A stretch of DNA of 64,000 bases from DSWT01 sp035415725 (GCA_035415725.1 DAOOGN010000005.1:11853-75852), one strand, 5' to 3'. Counted from the stretch's first letter, positions 1 to 9,111 are shown. The notes: generated from the sequence alone by a model not told the origin. Numbers and translations: made by a program.

Positions 1-864
1 GGCATTGGCCTGGCGGAAATCGGCTTCGAGCTGACGCCGGAGGAAATCAACGCCGCCTCCAAAGTGCTGAACACGGCCCTCGACGCGGGCATCACCTTTC
101 TGGATACTGCCGCTTGCTACGACAGCAGCGAAGAACTGATCGGCCGCACCATTGCCCACCGCCGCGACGAATACGTGCTGGCGACCAAAGCCGGGCACGT
201 CACCGGCGGCTACGTGGGTGAGAACTGGACCGCGCAAACCGTCCGTGACAGCATCGACCGCAGCCTGGCGCGGATGAAGACCGATCACCTCGACCTGGTG
301 CAACTGCACTCCTGCGACGTGGAGGTGTTGGAACACGGTGAGGTCATCGCGGCACTGCAACAGGCCAGGCAGGCCGGCAAAACGCGCTTCATCGGCTACA
401 GCGGCGACAACGAGGCGGCGCTGTGGGCCGTCAAGAGCGGCCTGTTCGACACACTGCAAACCAGCTTCAACGTAGTGGATCAGAACGCGCGGCTCTACCT
501 CTTCGGTCCGGCGAAGGCACGCGGCATGGGCGTCATCTGCAAACGTCCCATCGCCAACGGCGCGTGGGGCGCGGCAAAAGCGCCGAGCGGCTACGCCGCC
601 GAGTACTTCGCCCGCGCGCAGAAGATGCTGTCCCTGGGGCCGATTCCCGGCGCGCCGGAGAACTGTATCCTGTTGGCGCTCGGCTTCGTCTTCGCGCACC
701 CGGAGGCAGACGTCTTCATCGTCGGTACACGCAACCCCAAACACCTCAAGGCCAACATCGACATGGTCAACACCCAACTGCCCATCGCGCCGGAAGCCGT
801 CGCCGAAATCCGGCGCCGCTTTGAGCAACTGGCCGACGGCCCCAATTGGTCGCAACGCGAGTAA
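1..864 (+). CDS. aldo/keto reductase, 5'-truncated by window edge
   Basis: The reading frame is open from the first base, so the gene starts upstream of the window; an internal GTG at 64 is not a convincing start. The visible 287 residues have the AKR barrel pattern. The usual catalytic tetrad can be read as Asp in TFLDTA, Tyr in ACYDSS, Lys in LATKAGH and His in VQLHSC. The C-terminal part has the NADPH-phosphate-binding style FIVGTRNPKHLKANI stretch. AKRs reduce aldehydes or ketones with NAD(P)H in the cytoplasm; the substrate cannot be read from the sequence. A second, more clearly assignable AKR lies at 3106-4095. The stop is TAA at 862-864, followed directly by a perfect inverted repeat. 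Confidence 0.85.
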   Translation, partial: GIGLAEIGFELTPEEINAASKVLNTALDAGITFLDTAACYDSSEELIGRTIAHRRDEYVLATKAGHVTGGYVGENWTAQTVRDSIDRSLARMKTDHLDLVQLHSCDVEVLEHGEVIAALQQARQAGKTRFIGYSGDNEAALWAVKSGLFDTLQTSFNVVDQNARLYLFGPAKARGMGVICKRPIANGAWGAAKAPSGYAAEYFARAQKMLSLGPIPGAPENCILLALGFVFAHPEADVFIVGTRNPKHLKANIDMVNTQLPIAPEAVAEIRRRFEQLADGPNWSQRE

Positions 865-872
865 CATTTTTA

Positions 873-922
873 GTCAGCAGATTGAGCAGATTAAGATTGT
901 AAAATCTGCTCAATCTGCTGAC
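873..922. terminator. perfect 20-bp inverted repeat (terminator-like hairpin)
   Basis: Arms 873-892 and 903-922 are perfectly complementary over 20 bases, with a 10-base loop. It lies 9 bases after the aldo/keto reductase stop and ends 4 bases before the ribosome binding site (aaggag, 927-932) of the peptidase gene. There is no U-run after the right arm, so it may act as a processing or attenuation hairpin rather than a classical intrinsic terminator. Confidence 0.5.
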
Positions 923-938
923 AGATAAGGAGCAAATA

Positions 939-2789
939 ATGCCAAAGTCAACGAGCATAGCACGATACCTCAACGTCCGCCAGGCCTACGGCCTGACGTT
1001 TTCCGGTGACGGACAACGGCTGGCGTTCCTTACGGACATCACCGGGACGCCACAGGTCTGGCAAGTCCCACTGACCGGCGAACCGGGGACCATCCTGTGG
1101 CCCGAACAACTGACCTTCGAGACCGATCGGGTGATGCGGGCGCAGTTTTCGCCCGCAGAGGATGGACGTCTGCTTTACACACGTGACATCGGCGGCAACG
1201 AGAAACAGCAGCTCTTTCTGCTCAGCACCGACGGATCGCCGGATGTCAACCTTACGCAGGGCTTCGCGGAAGCCACGCATCACTTCGGCGCCTGGGCACA
1301 GGACGGCGCGACCTTCTACTTCGCCGCCAACCGCCGCCATCCGGCGCTGTTCGACTTCTACCGGCAGGCGCTCGACGGGGAGGCCGTCCTCGTGTGGCAG
1401 AATGATACGCCGGGCTATCTCTCCAATGTGGACATCGCTCCCGGCGGGCAGCGCGCCGTCGTCACGCGGGTGTCTGGATCGTTCAACCACACGCTGCTGG
1501 AAATCGACCTGGCGGGCGGGAGAGCGCGCCCGCTGATGGAGACGGACAGGCCTGTACGCTACACCGCTGCCCACTATGCTACCGACGGGCGCAGTCTCTA
1601 CTTGATCACCGACCTGGACTCCGACTTTCTCGCCGTCGCCCGGCTCGATCTGGACACGGGGGAACTGGAACGCCTCATTGCGCCGGAATGGGACTGTGAC
1701 GCGCTGGCGCTCGCGCCGGATGGACGCAGCCTGGCCTATACTGTCAACGTCGAAGGAGCGCATCGTCTGTACCTGTACGACCTCGCCACGGGCGCAACAC
1801 GCATGGCTCCCGGCATTGCGGAACGAGCCGGCGTCGTTCGCGGTGATCAACTCAGCTTCGCGCCGGATGGACGCCACCTGGCCTTCGCCTTCACCCATGC
1901 CACCCGCGCCGCCGACATCTATGTATGGGATTTGATCGCCGACACTGTCTACCCCGTCACGTGCTCGTCACACGGCGGTCTGCCAACGGAGAGCTTCGTC
2001 ACGCCGGAACTCATCCGCTACCCCACATTCGACACGCTTGCCGATGGGACGCCGCGCACCATTCCGGCGTGGTTCTTCAAACCGCAGGGCGAAAGCGACG
2101 AACCCGTGCCCGCTGTCGTCGTCGTCCACGGCGGTCCGGAGGGGCAGTTCCAGCCGGCCTTCACGTTCTTCATCCAATACCTGGTGCACAACGGCTACGC
2201 CGTGCTTGCTCCCAACGTCCGCGGTTCCACCGGCTACGGCAAAGCCTACAGCCATCTCGACGATGTCGAAAAGCGCATGGACGCGGTGGCCGACCTGGCC
2301 TACGCCGCCCGCTGGCTCAAAGCGCAGCCCGGCATCGCCAGCGACCGGCTCGTCGTCTACGGGGGGAGCTATGGCGGCTTCATGGTGCTGGCGGCGCTTA
2401 CTGCCTACCCGGAGTTATGGGCCGCCGGCGTGGATGTCGTCGGCATCAGCAACTTCGTCACCTTTCTGGAGAACACCAGCGCCTATCGTCGCGCCCACCG
2501 CGAGGCCGAATACGGCAGCCTGGCCCGCGACCGCGACTTCCTGGAGAGCATCGCGCCCATCCGCCACGTGGATCAAATCACCGCGCCGCTGTTTGTCGTC
2601 CACGGCAAGAACGACCCGCGCGTGCCGCTGCGTGAAGCCGAGCAAATTGTCACGGCCCTGCAAAGCCGCGGCGTGCCGGTGGAGTTCCTGGTCTTCGACG
2701 ACGAGGGGCACGGCGTCGTCAAATTGCAGAACAAGCTGGTCATGTATCCGGCGATCGTCGCTTTTTTGGATAGATATCTTAGCCAATAG
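939..2789 (+). CDS. S9 family prolyl oligopeptidase / acylaminoacyl-peptidase
   Basis: Serine peptidase of 616 residues that removes short or N-blocked residues from peptides in the cytoplasm. Residues ~1-350 form a WD/Kelch-like beta-propeller with repeated 'APDGR' and 'SFAPDG' turns, as in DPP/AARE-type S9 enzymes. The C-terminal alpha/beta hydrolase domain (~370-616) carries the catalytic triad: Ser in GGSYGG (~476), Asp in KNDPRVPL (~557) and His in DEGHG (~590). No signal peptide is seen. The ATG at 939 has aaggag seven bases upstream. Length and domain order are typical for the family; exact peptide specificity is unknown. Confidence 0.9.
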   Translation: MPKSTSIARYLNVRQAYGLTFSGDGQRLAFLTDITGTPQVWQVPLTGEPGTILWPEQLTFETDRVMRAQFSPAEDGRLLYTRDIGGNEKQQLFLLSTDGSPDVNLTQGFAEATHHFGAWAQDGATFYFAANRRHPALFDFYRQALDGEAVLVWQNDTPGYLSNVDIAPGGQRAVVTRVSGSFNHTLLEIDLAGGRARPLMETDRPVRYTAAHYATDGRSLYLITDLDSDFLAVARLDLDTGELERLIAPEWDCDALALAPDGRSLAYTVNVEGAHRLYLYDLATGATRMAPGIAERAGVVRGDQLSFAPDGRHLAFAFTHATRAADIYVWDLIADTVYPVTCSSHGGLPTESFVTPELIRYPTFDTLADGTPRTIPAWFFKPQGESDEPVPAVVVVHGGPEGQFQPAFTFFIQYLVHNGYAVLAPNVRGSTGYGKAYSHLDDVEKRMDAVADLAYAARWLKAQPGIASDRLVVYGGSYGGFMVLAALTAYPELWAAGVDVVGISNFVTFLENTSAYRRAHREAEYGSLARDRDFLESIAPIRHVDQITAPLFVVHGKNDPRVPLREAEQIVTALQSRGVPVEFLVFDDEGHGVVKLQNKLVMYPAIVAFLDRYLSQ

Positions 2790-2796
2790 CTTTCAG

Positions 2797-2918
2797 CACC
2801 TGGCATAGGAAGTGGCTTCGTCAGGTTTACGAGCCTGAATGGATACGGCCTACCAAAATCCGTGCCCAACCGGCTATAGGGAATAAGTCGCTGTGCCAGG
2901 TTGACTGGCCTGAATAGA
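2797..2918 (-). repeat. family R intergenic repeat, two partial units, broken by an M element
   Basis: Contains the recurring blocks of family R in inverted orientation (tggtatagggaataag-like and ggttgactggcctgaatag-like sequence) also seen at 22436, 43133, 47532, 55909, 60486 and 62326. The right end (cctgaatagatatc) is interrupted after TAGA by the 124-bp M element that follows. Confidence 0.7.
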
Positions 2919-3042
2919 CAGGACTTACGCCAGCCTGGCTCGAATCAAGCGGCGGAGGATTTGTAGTGACGCCTTCAGGCGTCTCTTAGGAGCTAAGAAC
3001 GGCTGAAGCCGTCACTACAAACAGAAATTTGCGTAAGTCCTA
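2919..3042 (+). mobile_element. family M MITE-like element, copy 1 (124 bp)
   Basis: Terminal inverted repeats AGGACTTACGC (2920-2930) and GCGTAAGTCCT (3031-3041). The interior folds on itself: gtagtgacgccttcaggc pairs imperfectly with ggctgaagccgtcactac around tcttaggagctaaga. Perfect 4-bp direct repeats TAGA flank it at 2915-2918 and 3043-3046. It has no coding capacity, so it would need a transposase supplied in trans. Full copies also lie at 50054, 62432 and 63876. Confidence 0.85.
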
Positions 3043-3105
3043 TAGATATCAGTCAGAAAGCTGAACGCTGATCGCTGACTGTTGATAGCGCCTACAGGAG
3101 GAACA

Positions 3106-4095
3106 ATGGTTTACACTGCATCTAATACCCGTTATGATTCGATGGTCTACAACCGCTGTGGACGTAGCGGTTTGAAACTGCCGGCCATTTCGTTGGGTCT
3201 GTGGCACAACTTCGGCGGGATCAATGTTTATGAGAATTCCCGCGCGATGGTGCGCCGCGCCTTCGATCTGGGCATCACCCACTTCGATCTGGCGAACAAC
3301 TACGGCCCGCCGCCCGGCTCCGCCGAGATCACCTTCGGCCAAATCATGGCGCAGGATTTGCGTCCCTACCGCGACGAACTCATCATCTCCACCAAAGCCG
3401 GCTACGGCATGTGGCCTGGGCCTTACGGCGAATGGGGATCGCGCAAGTATCTCATCGCCAGCCTCGACCAGAGCCTGAAGCGCATGGAGCTGGAGTATGT
3501 GGACATCTTCTACAGCCACCGCTTCGACCCCGACACGCCGCTGGAAGAGACGATGGGCGCGCTCGACTATGCCGTGCGCAGTGGACGCGCACTCTACGTG
3601 GGCATCTCCAACTACTCGCCGGAGAAGACGGTGGAGGCGGTACAGATTTTGCGCGACCTGGGGACGCCGTGCCTGATTCACCAGCCGTCCTATAGCATGT
3701 TCAACCGCTGGGTTGAAGACGGCCTGCTGGACACGCTGGACGCCGAGGGCATCGGCTGCATCTGCTTCTCGCCGCTGGCGCAGGGCTTGCTCACGGATCG
3801 GTACCTCGGTGGCGACATCCCCGCCGATTCGCGGGCCGCCAAGTCCTACTTCCTGCGTCCAGAGCACATCACCGCGGAAAAACTGGCGCAAGTCCGCCAG
3901 CTCAACGAGATCGCCCGGGCGCGTGGGCAGACGATGGCGCAGTTGGCGCTCGTCTGGGTGTTGCGGCGCAAGACCGTGACCTCGGCGCTCATCGGCGCGA
4001 GCAAGGTGAGCCAGATCGAAGATGCCGTCGCGGCGGTGGAGAATCTGACACTCAGTGCGGAAGAACAACAAGCTATCGAGGATATTCTGGCCTAG
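3106..4095 (+). CDS. gpr: aldo/keto reductase, L-glyceraldehyde 3-phosphate reductase type (YghZ/Gpr)
   Basis: A 329-residue AKR of the AKR14/YghZ group. The N-terminal RCGRSGLKLPAISLGLWHNF, the block ITHFDLANNYGPPPGSAE, ISTKAGYGMWPGPYGEWGSR and FYSHRFDPDTP closely follow the E. coli YghZ protein, which reduces L-glyceraldehyde 3-phosphate and detoxifies methylglyoxal. The tetrad is Asp/Tyr in FDLANNY, Lys in STKAG and His in YSHR. The ATG at 3106 is chosen because aggagg lies at 3096-3101; an upstream TTG at 3082 in the same frame lacks such a site. The protein is cytoplasmic and NADPH-dependent by family. Confidence 0.88.
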   Translation: MVYTASNTRYDSMVYNRCGRSGLKLPAISLGLWHNFGGINVYENSRAMVRRAFDLGITHFDLANNYGPPPGSAEITFGQIMAQDLRPYRDELIISTKAGYGMWPGPYGEWGSRKYLIASLDQSLKRMELEYVDIFYSHRFDPDTPLEETMGALDYAVRSGRALYVGISNYSPEKTVEAVQILRDLGTPCLIHQPSYSMFNRWVEDGLLDTLDAEGIGCICFSPLAQGLLTDRYLGGDIPADSRAAKSYFLRPEHITAEKLAQVRQLNEIARARGQTMAQLALVWVLRRKTVTSALIGASKVSQIEDAVAAVENLTLSAEEQQAIEDILA

Positions 4096-4242
4096 AACTT
4101 ACACAATCCGCTCCTTTGGACGCCGATTCGCGCTGATTTTCGCAGCTCAAGCATAGAAGCGACCCAATCGGCGTCCTGATTCCCACTCTCGTTCGCACCA
4201 GAAAATAGCCCTGTTGACTATCGACCTTGCAAGGAGATTCTT

Positions 4243-6099
4243 ATGCCAATACCCGAATACTACAACGTCGCCGCCGCACTAGCCGAAATCGCGGCGCGCC
4301 AACCCTACCAGCCCGGCATCATTTTCCCGGCCGGGCGGGATGCTACCGGACGCGCGAAGACGGTGCAGTTGAGCTTCCAACAGCTCAACGCCGAGTGCGA
4401 CCGCTATGCTCACGGCCTGACCGAATTCGGCATCCGCATGGGCGACCGGGTGTTGTTGATGATCCATCCCGGCGTCGAACTGATTTCCGTGGTTTTCGCC
4501 CTGGTGCGGATGGGAGCGGTTCCCGTCATCATCGATCCGGGGATGGGACGCCAGGCCCTCCTGCAATGTATCGCCGAAACCGAACCGGCGGCGCTCATCG
4601 CCGTGCCCATCGTCCATGCGCTGCGGCGGCTCTTCCCCAAGCCGTTTGCCACCGTCCAACGCAGTGTTGTGGTAGGCGCCCAGCACGCTCTGGCCGATGC
4701 AACCCTGGAAAGTCTGCGCTCCTCGCGTTCTGATCCCTTTCCCAGCGCTCCGACGACTGCAGAGAGCGAGGCGGTGGTGGCCTTCACGTCGGGCAGTACC
4801 GGCATGCCCAAGGGCGTGGTCTATTTGCACGGTATGTTCCGGGCGCAAATCGACCTGCTGCAAAATAACATCGGCGTACAGGAAGGCGAAGTAGACCTGG
4901 CACTGCTCTACATCTTCGCCCTGTTCAACCCGGCCCTGGGTGTGACCACCATTATCCCTGATATGGATCCCACGCAGTCGGCGGCAGTGAACCCGGCCTA
5001 CGTCGTCGAGGCGATCCAGACCTACGGCGTGACCAACGCCTTTGGCTCGCCCACAATCTGGAAGCGTGTCGTCCCCTATTGTGTGGAACACGATATTCGT
5101 CTGCCTTCGCTCAAACGCATCTTGATGGCGGGCGCGCCCGTTCCCCCGGCGTTGATCGAGACGCTGCTCACCCGCATTCTGGGGCCCGATGCCGAGGTGA
5201 ACACGCCCTTCGGCGCGACGGAAGCGCTGCCGCTCACTTCCATCAGCGGACGCGAGATTGTCGCCGAGACTGCCGCCTTGAGCGAGCAGGGCCGGGGAAT
5301 GTGTATCGGTCGTCCGTTGCCGGGGATCGATGTCCGCGTGATCCGCATCACCGATGACGCTATCCCCGTGTGGGATGACGGCCTGCTGTCGCCCCAGGGT
5401 GAGGTGGGGGAGATTGTGGTCAAGGGGCCGGTCGTCACCCGCGTGTACCTGCATCGGCCGGAGCAGACAGCGTTGGCGAAGATTCGGGATGCCGATGGCG
5501 GCGTGTGGCATCGTATGGGCGATGTCGGTTACTTCGATGCGCAGGGACGGCTGTGGTTCTGCGGGCGCAAGGCGCATCGGGTGACGACGCGCGACGAGGT
5601 GCTCTTTCCCGTGCCGTGCGAGACGATTTTCAACCATCACCCGGCTGTCAACCGTACGGCTCTGGTCGGCATTGGCCCGCAGGGACGGCAACGTCCTGTC
5701 CTCGTGGTCGAGCCGCGCGCGGGTCACATGCCCACATCCCTGCTGGAAAAGCAGAAATTCACGTTGGAATTGCTGGCGCTGGGGGCGGAATACGAGCACA
5801 CGCGCGCGATTCAGGACGTGTTGTTCTACCGCGGCGTTTTTCCCACGGATGTGCGCCACAACGCCAAAATCCAGCGCGAGAAGCTGGCCGTATGGGCCGC
5901 CCGCCATGACCGCGAAGCTTTGCGTGGCGTCGATATGTCAAGGAGTCCTTCAGGGCAAGGGGAAGGTCTGCCGCCGGGTGTGCGCATCGGCGATTTGTTC
6001 CGTGCGCTCGGCGTTCTCCTGAGCGTTGCCGTTTCGGTCATTTTCCTGCGCCGCTATTTATCGGAGAAGGGAAGTCAGGGAGTAGGGAGTAAGCAGTAA
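4243..6099 (+). CDS. oleC: OleC, AMP-dependent beta-lactone synthetase of olefin biosynthesis
   Basis: ANL-superfamily enzyme of 618 residues. OleC converts the beta-hydroxy acid made by OleA and OleD to a beta-lactone using ATP. Seen here: the P-loop-like AFTSGSTGMPKG motif (~181-192), the A5-type NTPFGATEALPLTSI, the GDVGYFDAQGRLWFCGRKAHR hinge block, and a C-terminal KIQREKLAVWA in place of the usual A10 Lys motif region. A hydrophobic segment near the C-terminus (LGVLLSVAVSVIFLRRYL) suggests a membrane anchor, which fits its lipid substrates. The ATG at 4243 follows aaggag. The stop TAA overlaps the oleD ATG by one base, so the two are probably translationally coupled. Identity rests on the sequence plus all four ole partners being adjacent. 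Confidence 0.9.
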   Translation: MPIPEYYNVAAALAEIAARQPYQPGIIFPAGRDATGRAKTVQLSFQQLNAECDRYAHGLTEFGIRMGDRVLLMIHPGVELISVVFALVRMGAVPVIIDPGMGRQALLQCIAETEPAALIAVPIVHALRRLFPKPFATVQRSVVVGAQHALADATLESLRSSRSDPFPSAPTTAESEAVVAFTSGSTGMPKGVVYLHGMFRAQIDLLQNNIGVQEGEVDLALLYIFALFNPALGVTTIIPDMDPTQSAAVNPAYVVEAIQTYGVTNAFGSPTIWKRVVPYCVEHDIRLPSLKRILMAGAPVPPALIETLLTRILGPDAEVNTPFGATEALPLTSISGREIVAETAALSEQGRGMCIGRPLPGIDVRVIRITDDAIPVWDDGLLSPQGEVGEIVVKGPVVTRVYLHRPEQTALAKIRDADGGVWHRMGDVGYFDAQGRLWFCGRKAHRVTTRDEVLFPVPCETIFNHHPAVNRTALVGIGPQGRQRPVLVVEPRAGHMPTSLLEKQKFTLELLALGAEYEHTRAIQDVLFYRGVFPTDVRHNAKIQREKLAVWAARHDREALRGVDMSRSPSGQGEGLPPGVRIGDLFRALGVLLSVAVSVIFLRRYLSEKGSQGVGSKQ

Positions 6100-7136
6100 T
6101 GAAAGCACTTGTGACGGGTGGAGGGGGATTTCTGGGACGTTACATCGTCGAGCAGTTGCTTGCCCGCGGCGAGACGGTGACGGTTTTTGCGCGTGGGGCC
6201 TACCCTGAGCTGGAGACGCTTGGTGCGCGGGTGGTGCGGGGGGATTTGCAGGACGCCGGGGCCGTGAGGCGCGCGTGCGCCGGCATGGACGTCGTCTTCC
6301 ATGTGGCGGCAAAGGCGGGGATGTGGGGGGCATGGGATGATTTCTACGGCACGAACGTCATCGGCACGCAGAACGTGATCGCTGCTTGCCGCGCCAACGG
6401 TGTACCGAAACTCATCAACACCAGCTCGCCGAGCGTCATTTTCGACGGGACGCCGCAGGAAGGCGTGGACGAGAGTTATCCCTATCCCGCTCACTACGAA
6501 AGTCCCTATCCGCACACCAAGGCCATCGCCGAGCAGGCGGTGATCGCGGCGCATCAAGGGGACACACAAGGCGTCCCTCTCCTGACGGTTTCCCTGCGTC
6601 CGCACCTCATCATCGGGCCGCGCGACAACCATTTGCTGCCCGGTTTATTAGCCAGCGCCAGAACGGGTCTGTTGCCCCAGGTGGGCGACGGCACCAACAA
6701 AGTCGATCTCACCGACGTGGAGGACGCCGCGCGCGCACACCTGCTTGCCGCCGACGCGCTGGCCCCCGGTTCGCCGCTCGACGGACCGCCGGGTCACGGG
6801 CGCGTGTACTTCATCAGCCAGGACGAACCGGTGGTGCTCTGGCCATGGATTCGCGCCCTGTTGCGCGAGCTGGGCCTGCCCGAACCGCGCGTGCGCATCT
6901 CACTCAGCGTGGCACGCGCCGCAGGTGGCCTCCTGGAGACGCTGCACACCGTCCTCCGGCGTCCCGGCGAGCCGCGCCTCACCCGTTTCATCGCCAGCGA
7001 ACTCGCGCAGAGCCACTACTACGACATCTCCGCCGCCCAACGTGACTTCGGCTACGCGCCGCAGCGCACGATGGCAGAAGTGATGGCGCGGGTGGCGGCG
7101 TGGGTGAAGGAAGTTGACGGGCAGGGGAAGGGGTGA
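6099..7136 (+). CDS. oleD: OleD, NAD(P)-dependent 2-alkyl-3-ketoacid reductase
   Basis: Extended short-chain dehydrogenase of 345 residues (3-beta-HSD/epimerase-like). OleD reduces the 2-alkyl-3-keto acid from OleA to the beta-hydroxy acid. The Rossmann motif GGGGFLGRYI is at the very N-terminus, the Ser-containing NTSSPSV follows, and the catalytic YPHTK lies at ~137-141. ATG overlaps the oleC stop. Only seven bases separate its stop from the convergent oleB stop, leaving no room for a separate terminator between the two half-operons. Confidence 0.9.
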   Translation: MKALVTGGGGFLGRYIVEQLLARGETVTVFARGAYPELETLGARVVRGDLQDAGAVRRACAGMDVVFHVAAKAGMWGAWDDFYGTNVIGTQNVIAACRANGVPKLINTSSPSVIFDGTPQEGVDESYPYPAHYESPYPHTKAIAEQAVIAAHQGDTQGVPLLTVSLRPHLIIGPRDNHLLPGLLASARTGLLPQVGDGTNKVDLTDVEDAARAHLLAADALAPGSPLDGPPGHGRVYFISQDEPVVLWPWIRALLRELGLPEPRVRISLSVARAAGGLLETLHTVLRRPGEPRLTRFIASELAQSHYYDISAAQRDFGYAPQRTMAEVMARVAAWVKEVDGQGKG

Positions 7137-7143
7137 TAGGGGA

Positions 7144-8094
7144 CTACGGTCTACTTAAAAACCCCTTCATCAACGGCAAAATGCGCTCGTAGGCATCCTC
7201 GACGACGTAGTGCCCGGCGTGGTCCAGGATATGAACGTCGGCGTGGGGGAAGCGCGCTTGCCAGCCGACAAGGAAGTCTTTGACGGTAAAGACGAAATCC
7301 TGCGCGCCCCAGAGGATTAGCATCGGATGGTCGCGGAAGAGATGAAGTTGCGCGTCGATGGCCCCGATCGTGGCGCGGGTGGGATGGTCGTCGCTCAAGG
7401 GAATGTCCCGTACGAACCGATAGATGGCGATGCGGTTCTGCCAGGTATTGTACGGCGCAAGATAGCCCGCCCGTACTTGCGCCGTCATGCGTTTGTGGTT
7501 GACCATCGCCAGGTAGACCGCCAAACCGGCAAAGGCGTTCAGCCCTCGCAGCAGCGTCTCCCCGATGAGCGGACTGCGGGCCAGTTTGAGCACCCAGGGC
7601 ACGGCGGGGGCGTAAAACGCCGAGGTGTTGAAGATCACAAAACGCGCACTGTTCTCCGGATGGCGTGTGGCGTAGCCCATCCCAATGCCGCCGCCCCAAT
7701 CGTGCAGCACCAGGGTAACGTTGTGCAACTCCAGGTGGGCAATGAGTGTTTCCAGGTTGCGGATGTGCTGTTCGAGCGTGTACGGGTAGACCTGGGGCTT
7801 ATCCGAGAGGCCGCAGCCCACGTGATCCGGGACGATGACGCGGTGCGTCTGACTGATCTCCGGGATAAGCGTGCGATAGTAGAACGACCACGTCGGATTG
7901 CCATGCACCATCACCACGGGCGGCGCATCGCGCGGCCCCTCATCGAGATAGTGCATCTTCACCCCCCCCACATCCAGCCAATGCGAGGCAAACGGGTAGA
8001 GAGATTGGAAATCTGTTAATTGCACATCGGCTAATGGAAGCCGGGTCGATTTAGGTGGCTGATCCTTGCCCATTTCCCATTTTCGCTTTGCCAT
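7144..8094 (-). CDS. oleB: OleB, beta-lactone decarboxylase (haloalkane dehalogenase-like)
   Basis: Alpha/beta hydrolase of 316 residues. OleB decarboxylates the OleC beta-lactone to the final cis-alkene. Visible are the oxyanion HGNPTWSFYYR block (~64-74), the nucleophile Asp132 in VLHDWGGG, and the acid/His region at LWGAQDFVF and LDHAGHYVVED. An Asp nucleophile instead of Ser is characteristic of the dehalogenase/OleB branch. Without its neighbours it could pass for a haloalkane dehalogenase, but oleA abuts it: the oleA TGA is followed immediately by the oleB ATG. A start a few codons further in is possible because the first ~20 residues are poorly conserved-looking. Confidence 0.87.
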   Translation of the reverse strand: MAKRKWEMGKDQPPKSTRLPLADVQLTDFQSLYPFASHWLDVGGVKMHYLDEGPRDAPPVVMVHGNPTWSFYYRTLIPEISQTHRVIVPDHVGCGLSDKPQVYPYTLEQHIRNLETLIAHLELHNVTLVLHDWGGGIGMGYATRHPENSARFVIFNTSAFYAPAVPWVLKLARSPLIGETLLRGLNAFAGLAVYLAMVNHKRMTAQVRAGYLAPYNTWQNRIAIYRFVRDIPLSDDHPTRATIGAIDAQLHLFRDHPMLILWGAQDFVFTVKDFLVGWQARFPHADVHILDHAGHYVVEDAYERILPLMKGFLSRP

Positions 8095-9111
8095 TCACCA
8101 CTGGATCCCCAACACGACACTGTTGATGCCACTGCCGACGCCGAAGAGCACGACTTTGTCGCCTTCCTCGACGATGCCGTTGTCGATGCCAATCGCCATC
8201 GAAATCGGCGCAGCCACTGAGGCCGTGTTTCCCAGATAATGCAGTGTGGGATGGTCAATGTCTGGCGGAACGCCGATGGCCTTCAGCCCAATCTTCCGCT
8301 GCGGTTCGCTAATCTGGTGGGTAAACATTTTGTCGACCGTGCTGTTCTTCCAGCCTATTTCTTCCTTGAAAAATTGCCATGCTTTGGTGACGACCTTCGT
8401 GCCCTCGCTTAGCAACAGGCTCGAGTTGGTACGCATCCATGTGCGCTGCGCGACGCACAGTTGGTTGTGCTGGGTATTGCTATAGGTCGCGCCGCCGACT
8501 AACTGTTTGCCGGTTTTGGACTTTGACTTATGGCACAAGACCATCGCCACCGATGCCGCGCCAAGCGTCAACGAGGCCATATTGTCACGGATGGTTGCTT
8601 TGGATGGTGGGTGGTTGAGCATATAGTCGATGGTCGCCAGTTGCCCTTCCTTGGGGTTTTCGGCAGCGGCCACAACACCGGCATCGATCTGCCTCAGTTC
8701 GATCATATTGGCAATCGTCATCATCCCGTTGAGAAACCCCAGGCACGCATTGACGATGTCGAAGCTCATCGCTGCATTGTCCAGTCCCACTTTATGGTGA
8801 ACGATGGCCGCCGTCGCCGGTTCGATGTAATCGCGGCAGACGGAGGCATTGACCAGACATTGAATTTCGCGGCGGTCGATGCCGGCATTCGCAATCGCAC
8901 GTTCCGTAGCCATGGCTGAAGCATCCGATACCAATATATCATCGTCCCACCAACGCCGCTCTTTGATGCCGGTGAGCCGTTCGAGATAGCCGAACGGGAT
9001 GTGCAAGGCTGTGTAGACCGGCGCAATCTGCTCCTCCAGCCAGGCACTGGTTACGACATGGTCAGGAATGACATAACCCATGCCCTCGATACAGACGTTC
9101 TGATATAACAT
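8095..9111 (-). CDS. oleA: OleA, thiolase-family acyl-CoA condensing enzyme
   Basis: KAS III/thiolase-fold protein of 338 residues. OleA performs a non-decarboxylative Claisen condensation of two fatty acyl-CoAs, the committing step to long-chain olefins. The nucleophile is Cys92 in NASVCRDYIEPATA, a context typical of OleA rather than FabH. The remaining active-site residues are His in FTHQISEPQ and Asn in YLGNTASVAAP. The ATG at 9111 is preceded by aggag five to six bases upstream on the minus strand. First gene of the minus-strand oleA-oleB pair; the region 9112-9226 must hold its promoter. Confidence 0.92.
   Translation of the reverse strand: MLYQNVCIEGMGYVIPDHVVTSAWLEEQIAPVYTALHIPFGYLERLTGIKERRWWDDDILVSDASAMATERAIANAGIDRREIQCLVNASVCRDYIEPATAAIVHHKVGLDNAAMSFDIVNACLGFLNGMMTIANMIELRQIDAGVVAAAENPKEGQLATIDYMLNHPPSKATIRDNMASLTLGAASVAMVLCHKSKSKTGKQLVGGATYSNTQHNQLCVAQRTWMRTNSSLLLSEGTKVVTKAWQFFKEEIGWKNSTVDKMFTHQISEPQRKIGLKAIGVPPDIDHPTLHYLGNTASVAAPISMAIGIDNGIVEEGDKVVLFGVGSGINSVVLGIQW

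Noticed and set aside
948..1898. 316-codon reading frame antisense to the S9 peptidase
   Set aside because: Shadow of the beta-propeller coding sequence; composition is Arg/Gln-rich with no domain.
2919..3042. M element considered as a structured non-coding RNA or CRISPR-like repeat
   Set aside because: Perfect 4-bp flanking duplications, both orientations and nesting in other repeats fit transposition; copies are far apart without spacers.
4279..5907. 542-codon reading frame antisense to oleC
   Set aside because: High-GC genes leave long open antisense frames; the product has no recognisable motif, and the + strand frame is clearly OleC.
7144..8094. Haloalkane dehalogenase
   Set aside because: The Asp nucleophile fits, but direct coupling to oleA and the presence of oleC and oleD make the OleB beta-lactone decarboxylase role far more likely.
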